Part shown: positions 58,950-64,000 of the stretch, in pieces
How positions within the stretch are numbered: the first letter of the stretch is position 1
How the letters are laid out: each line of letters begins with the position of its first letter
DNA from: Capitella teleta
Lineage: Eukaryota; Annelida; Polychaeta; Capitellidae
Direction: 5' to 3'
Assembly: GCA_000328365.1 (NCBI GenBank)
Contig: KB310768.1
Coordinates: forward strand, 46,135-110,134
DNA length: 64,000 nucleotides
Made by a program: the position numbers and the translations under genes
Notes under the pieces: model-generated
What the model was told of the DNA's origin: nothing
Database searches by the model: none
The model's input: the letters and a program-made list of their open reading frames with translations, nothing else

Positions 58950-60100
58950 AATGATACAAATTATTTTCGTTAAATCATTTATATAATAATTAAATAATAA
59001 CTCGTTCACCGTAAAACAATGACGATGGGCACGACGACAAAAAAAAAATAACGAGAAAAACGGAGAGAAAAAAAAATGAAAAAATAAAACATGCAGAATT
59101 CAGAAGAATTACTATTTCATGAAATGGAAAAATCGCATCTATCATTTGTGATAAATTGGAGATGAGAATGGCATTAGGCATAGCACAAAGTGAAATGCTG
59201 GGAAATCATATAGCAACCAATGAATGGCAACCGTGGTTAGAAATAATCGATGAGCAATCAGAAAGAGAAATAATTAGTGGTCAACATAACATTGAATTTA
59301 CTTTTTTTATTGTTATATTTTAATAGAATTCTTAGGGTGTGAATGATCCGCATGGCTCTGCTTTTGCTTTCTAATAGCCCAGTCTGTGCGGGCGGCTCAA
59401 GCAGGAGAGATGCATTTGAGATGCAGCCTCACATACATTTGTGGATTTTTAGCTGCAGGTCACGGCTTCTAACGTCATGCGACAGCCACCGCCGGAGAAG
59501 AAGCACATCTGCATTCGGCGGTGGAGAGGTGGTGGTGGTGCAGGAGATAGAAATGGTCTCTGTTTTGAAGCGCATACCTCAAAAAGATAACCTCGATAAC
59601 AGTGCAGAAAGCAGCTGGGTCCTTTCCAGAGCGATAAAGCATCGTATCATATGCATAAACAAGTGCTTCAGGATGAAAATCAGGATGGGAGAAGCTGGTA
59701 CGTGCGGAGAGGCTGTGACACAGGTCATTGATAAAGAGAAGAAATATGATTGGGCCAATAACACTTTGATTTGAAAAAAAAAAATCAATCAGAGATATGA
59801 TCAAGGAAAATTTTGAAAGAAATTATTATTGTACAATAATTAATGAGATGTATGGCAGCGATATTAGCCCATGATACTACAATCGTTCCACTATACTTGG
59901 TTGAACTAGAATAGATCGAATTTGAAAATTGATAAATCGCTGTGACCTTGACATTTGGAACAATTAAAATAAACTTATGCCTGAGTCGAGTTATATATAA
60001 AAAGTACACGGTAAACATTAAAAACAAGGAAGTTGTTAAGAATCACTTATCTCGATTGTAAGATATAATTATCGCTGACGAATGAAAACAGCCTATAATT
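58950..60100. other. Intergenic, no gene seen
   Basis: AT-rich; frames at 59343-59774 (both strands) have no recognised domain or splice partner. Confidence 0.35.
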
Positions 60101-60106
60101 ATTGGT

Positions 60107-60114
60107 ATATAAAA
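60107..60114 (+). promoter_or_regulatory. TATA box of the Ig-domain gene
   Basis: TATATAAA about 50 bp upstream of the start codon at 60159, leaving a leader of roughly 20-25 bases. Confidence 0.6.
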
Positions 60115-60158
60115 AAATGACTAACTGCAGTATTTGCGCTAGACTTACCTTTGAGGCG

Positions 60159-63100
60159 ATGGAGAAGGTTACGATTCTGCTGTTGGCTGTCTCAGTCTTT
60201 GGTACACACGGTTAGTAGATAATTATTTACAAAATATGACAATTATATTACAAATAAATTACACAGAAGCAATTTTGCAGTAAGCGCAGTGAACTTTCGA
60301 TTTAAATGTGAACGAAGGTTTAACGTCTGACGCTGTGAAGTCAAGTCGTTCTTCACTCTTGGTCTGCTTATGTTACGAAAGGGGTTGCTCCTCATTTTGT
60401 CTACTTTTGATTTCAAAGCAATCAATAAATCAGGCAAATATTTGCTGTAACTCATCTGCCATACATCATCCATATAATATGATAATCTTCATAAATGTTA
60501 TTGAGATAGTTTACTGTAGGTTTAGCCATTGTTTCTGTCCACTGTGGGCTTACGCTGGCTCTTTCACTGTGCGCTTGTACTGGCTCTTTCATTCACAATG
60601 ATTAAAATTTTCCCCCAGTGACAGCTTACAAGCTGAATTAGTTCACCCGTCATGCAATTTCTTGGTGGAGGATTCTGGAACATCCGGGTTGAATAGAAGA
60701 GGGCACAGTTTAGAGTAAATACTTAGATAAAAGTACTCTTTGTGTAGTAAGCCATTTTGGGGTCATTTTGACATAATGTTAGTCGTCTGTCAATGTCATC
60801 ATGCGCGATCGTCTGCTTCGAGCCTTGGACCATACTGCGAACTTAACAACTCTTTCCAACCTGCCATATTTACTCTTTTGGAACATAGAGTGAGTTGGAC
60901 CATACTGCAAACTTAACAACTCTTTCCAAACTGCCATCTTTACTTTTTTAGCACATAGAGTGACTTGGACCATACTGCAAACTTAACAACTCTTTTCAAC
61001 CTGCCATATTTACTCTTTTGGAACATAGAGTAACTTGGACCATACTGCGAACTTAACAACTCTTTCCAACCTGCCATCTTTACTTTTATAGCACATAGAG
61101 TGACTTGGATCATACTGCAAACTTAACAACTCTTTCCAACCTGCCATCTTTACTTTTTTAGCACATAGAGTGACTTGGACCATACTGCAAACTTAACAAC
61201 TCTTTCCAACCTGCCATCTTTACTTTTTTGGAACATAGAGTGACTTGGATCATACTGCGAACTTAACAACTCTTTCCAACCTGCCATCTCTTGTCAATCT
61301 TGGAGTGACGTTCAATCGCCATGCAAGCATGGAGAGCCACATAACATCTGTGTGCCGCCTGTCCTACATGCAGCTTCGCCGCCTTCGACGCATCAAGAAA
61401 CTGTTACCGAGATATGTGCTCGAGTCCCTTGTGCATGCCTTTGTCACGAGCCGTCTCGACTATTGCAATTCCCTCTACTTGGGCATACCACAAACTCAAC
61501 TTGATCGCCTGCAGCGCATACAAAACAGTGCAGGCCGCTTAGTGACTGACAGTGGTGCTCGTGAGCACATAACATCCGTGCTGCAAGATCTCCACTGGCT
61601 CCCTATAAAAGAACGTGTCATTTTTAAAGTATTGCTCATTGTTTTTAAATCCGTCCATAATCTCACTCCACAATACCTATCTGAAATGATCACTGTTCAC
61701 ATTCCAACACGTCACCTTCGCTCCAGCAACCAAAACTTTTTAACTGTCCCATTTACCCGCTCATCTTTTATCAAAAATTCTGCTTTTAGTGTTGCTGGAC
61801 CAACCATATTCAATTCTTTGCCGATCAACATCAGGCAGGCGGAAAGTGTTCCGATTTTTAAACGTCTTTTAAAAACGCATTTATTTCATAATTATTTTCT
61901 TACCTGATGTTTACATGTTCCCCCTTTTTATTTTCAAATTGTATTAGCGTTCTGAGCATTTTTATGGAAGCGACGCTTTATAAAATAAATTTTTCATTTT
62001 CATTTTTCATTTTCATCTCTCTCTCTCTCTCTGAACAGACGATGCTGCTCTAATGATACGAACGAATCATCAATTTTACCATGAAATGTCCAAATAACAT
62101 CAGTATGTTTTGTTATTGCAGTAAAGTATATTCCTCAAAATGCACATCACTTACATCATCAATATCTATGACAATGGTTGTTTTTACTAATTCATCATCA
62201 TGATGAGATGCACAATTCCATTTGATACAATATTGTTTTCTTGGTATACACAGTGGCAATCGTTTGTGTTCACTTATGCATTACTCTTCATTTCTTCGTT
62301 TCAGGGTATGTATCTACCCCTGGCTTAGTGAAAGTTCACGAGGGAGATCTAGTCGATCTCATCTGGTCGACTCAAGATGAAATCGGATCCGCAATCAGGC
62401 AAACCTTTTGGCAGACTTATACCGATCTTGACCATCAACTAATGGAAGTAGACAATGGATATGTTCACACCATGCACGCATGTCAAGATAGGTGCGAGCA
62501 CTTGAGTGGGACGTTCATGGCAGGGATGAGAATTCCAGACATCACTATAGCAGATGCCAAACGATACATCTTACTTCTACGAGGCATGCATGATCTAAAC
62601 AACGATGCTTGTATCTTTGTCTACCGTAAGTACTGATGGTATGCCATCTACTCAAGTACCTCCATTCAATCCAGCAATTTAAAAAATATCACATACTCTG
62701 GTTAGCAGTCAGTGTTTCACAAGTTAAACAATGAATCCCAGTGTCAATAGTGCTTGAGAACAGTCATCCTTGAATAGCAATGGGACTTTTTGGTTCTTTA
62801 AGATGTCTGTCCATTGGGTTGGAACACGATTTCCTCGCTGCAGTGACATATATTGTTTACTTGCACCACCGACCTCCCCTTGGCAGGGTGCATTTGAAAT
62901 GGGTTATGTAAACAGCCCAGTGTTTGCCTGATTAAAAGTGAAAGACTAACCACGTGGGTTTGAGCCCACGATTGGCTAAAGAATAATGTAAAACTGAAAT
63001 TAATCACAAGAGTAATTTGATTGCAAAATACTTTTTCTGCAGCACCTAAATGAAAAAAAAAAATGAAAAAAAAATCAATATGTATACGCAAAAACAGTAT

Positions 63101-63492
63101 CAGAATTGTGGGTATGAATACAGAGCTTTGTGATTTTGTGTCTAATTGATATTCCACGGACAGAGAAACCAGGACAAGCCCAGTTGACGAATCACACAGA
63201 CGTTGTGAATGAAGGGGACGACGTGCAGCTGGATTGCACAGCTCCGTCTTTCTCTCGACCGATTGAATGCAGTGATGATGTCGTAATGACCTACACTTGG
63301 ACGAGAAATAACCAGACAGTTGAGCCTGATGACCAGCACTCGTTCCCAGAGAGTGACCATAGTGTGCTCTTGGTCTCTGATGTGGACAGAGAGGATTCAG
63401 GCAACTCATACATATGCAATGGCTACGAAGAAGGATCGATGTTCATTTCGGATGCCAGTGAGCCATATGTGCTTGATGTCCAGCATATCTAA
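60159..63492 (+). CDS. Secreted protein with two Ig-like domains (3 exons)
   Basis: Exons 60159-60210, 62305-62625 and 63164-63492 (stop TAA) join in phase 1 at both introns, the rule for Ig-superfamily genes, giving 233 residues. Exon 1 is exactly a signal peptide (MEKVTILLLAVSVFGTH, then the split Gly18). Exon 2 (19-124) looks like a V-type domain without the usual B-strand Cys (VDLIWS instead); it has Cys77, Cys81 and an F-strand-like Cys120 in DACIF. Exon 3 (126-233) is a more regular Ig domain: Cys149, Trp170, and SGNSYIC with Cys209. No membrane segment or GPI tail is visible, so it is probably secreted. Such proteins act in recognition or immunity in many animals; the ligand cannot be inferred. 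AATAAA at 63576-63581. Confidence 0.82.
60824..61290 (+). repeat. 71-bp tandem array derived from a LINE edge, 7 units
   Basis: Units starting ttggaccatactgc lie at 60824, 60895, 60965, 61035, 61105, 61175 and 61245. The last unit is continuous with the LINE coding sequence that follows, where it encodes the residues before NLGVTFN, so the array arose by repeated copying of the 5' edge of the truncated element. Confidence 0.92.
61245..62016 (+). mobile_element. 5'-truncated CR1/L2-like LINE, 3' end
   Basis: The 220-codon frame to 61907 is the C-terminal part of a non-LTR reverse transcriptase ORF: NLGVTFN, the AFVTSRLDYCNSL motif, LDRLQRIQNSAGRLV and LHWLPIKERVIFKVL are typical of the CR1/Jockey/L2 side. 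The frame is open, so the insertion is fairly young. A short 3' UTR ends in TTTTCAT repeats at about 61988-62016, then a (CT)n run. It lies in intron 1 of the Ig-domain gene in the same orientation. Confidence 0.88.
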
Positions 63493-63575
63493 GATGACCG
63501 TCGAGCCTTGCACTTTACGCTGGGAATAATGATTCGAAATCCCTCGGAGCAGTTCTTGCTTAAAATTTTGAAGTG

Positions 63576-63581
63576 AATAAA
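63576..63581 (+). terminator. Polyadenylation signal of the Ig-domain gene
   Basis: AATAAA 84 bp past the stop codon. Confidence 0.65.
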
Positions 63582-63599
63582 TTTTACCCACGTTTATTG

Positions 63600-64000
63600 G
63601 TGCTTCTGTGTTTATCCTTTAATTATACATAACTATCCATTATTCATGACCCTTTTGTCTTCTTCTATATTAACTGTTAATCCTACCAAAAAACAACATT
63701 TATTCCATTTCTGTTGAGTTAAAAAATAAGGTAAAACAGTCAAATTGTAAACGATTTGCTGATAACAATATTATTAACACTGGCTGATAGAAGAAATGCA
63801 GCTGATCTACATTTGTACTAGAAAAAAAGAAGAAGCGTCCGACTTGTTTATTTATATTGATTGGGGCATTGAATATTCGAAATCGACAATCTGGAGGCAC
63901 CATCAGACTTCGTTACCTTCGTTCAGCGTGCAGTCTGGTTTGATGGATGCGATTTCACTCATTTCTTGTGGGCATACGATATCGGATAATGAGCATCAGC
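63600..64000. other. Downstream flank, no gene seen
   Basis: AT-rich sequence to the window edge without recognisable features. Confidence 0.4.

Noticed and set aside
1-64000. CRISPR array, LTR element or virus-derived element
   Set aside because: No short regularly spaced repeats with unique spacers, no long terminal repeats with retroviral or Polinton-type genes were recognised in the window.

Overview
The window reads as nuclear DNA of an animal, AT-rich with short islands of coding sequence, spliceosomal introns (GT..AG, phase 0, 1 and 2), TATA-type promoters, AATAAA signals, tRNA-derived SINEs, a LINE, mariner and Tc1-like elements and many tandem repeats. A C2CH THAP gene, an ELOVL fatty-acid elongase, a multi-copy amidated neuropeptide precursor and a secreted Ig-fold gene point to a bilaterian; the mix of element types would suit a marine invertebrate, perhaps a deuterostome. 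I cannot name the species from the sequence.

Layout. 1-1.5 kb is a satellite-like array of a roughly 115-bp unit and 2.7-3.0 kb is a 15-bp minisatellite. From 3.7 to 5.7 kb (minus strand) lies a small gene that open-frame searches miss because its exons are short: a type III single-pass membrane protein with a tiny outer segment, a Cys-Cys-Cys juxtamembrane motif and a basic tail ending in four closely spaced tyrosine motifs, including YEEI and YEGM. Its architecture is that of vertebrate transmembrane adaptor proteins (LAT/NTAL/PAG type). This is the most interesting item in the window. From 8.0 to 11.3 kb there is a THAP/C2H2 gene whose first two coding exons are tandemly duplicated. At 12.8-13.6 kb (minus) is a two-exon coiled-coil gene with an RFX X-box just upstream. 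Two tRNA-Asp genes sit at 14.9 and 15.8 kb. A mariner element and a Tc1-like remnant fill 16.9-19.1 kb. An ELOVL6/3-type elongase (minus) is at 19.7-20.6 kb with its 5' UTR exon near 21.04 kb.

From 21 to 35 kb I see mostly non-coding DNA with SINE pieces and hairpins. A possible Cys-rich secreted protein lies at 35.4-35.8 kb. A precursor for six FRW-amide peptides (minus) is at 37.3-37.8 kb. From 38 to 60 kb there are again few genes: a long purine tract (46.8-47.1 kb), a promoter-like island near 50.2 kb with weak downstream exons, a 654-bp MITE (51.9-52.6 kb), SINE fragments and orphan splice-like signals. The right end (60.1-63.6 kb) is a complete three-exon gene for a secreted protein with two Ig-like domains. 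Its first intron holds a 5'-truncated LINE and a 71-bp tandem array grown from the LINE's own edge.

The genes do not form an obvious pathway. Each looks like an independent locus in ordinary gene-poor animal DNA, and exon coordinates given are manual splice models without transcript support.
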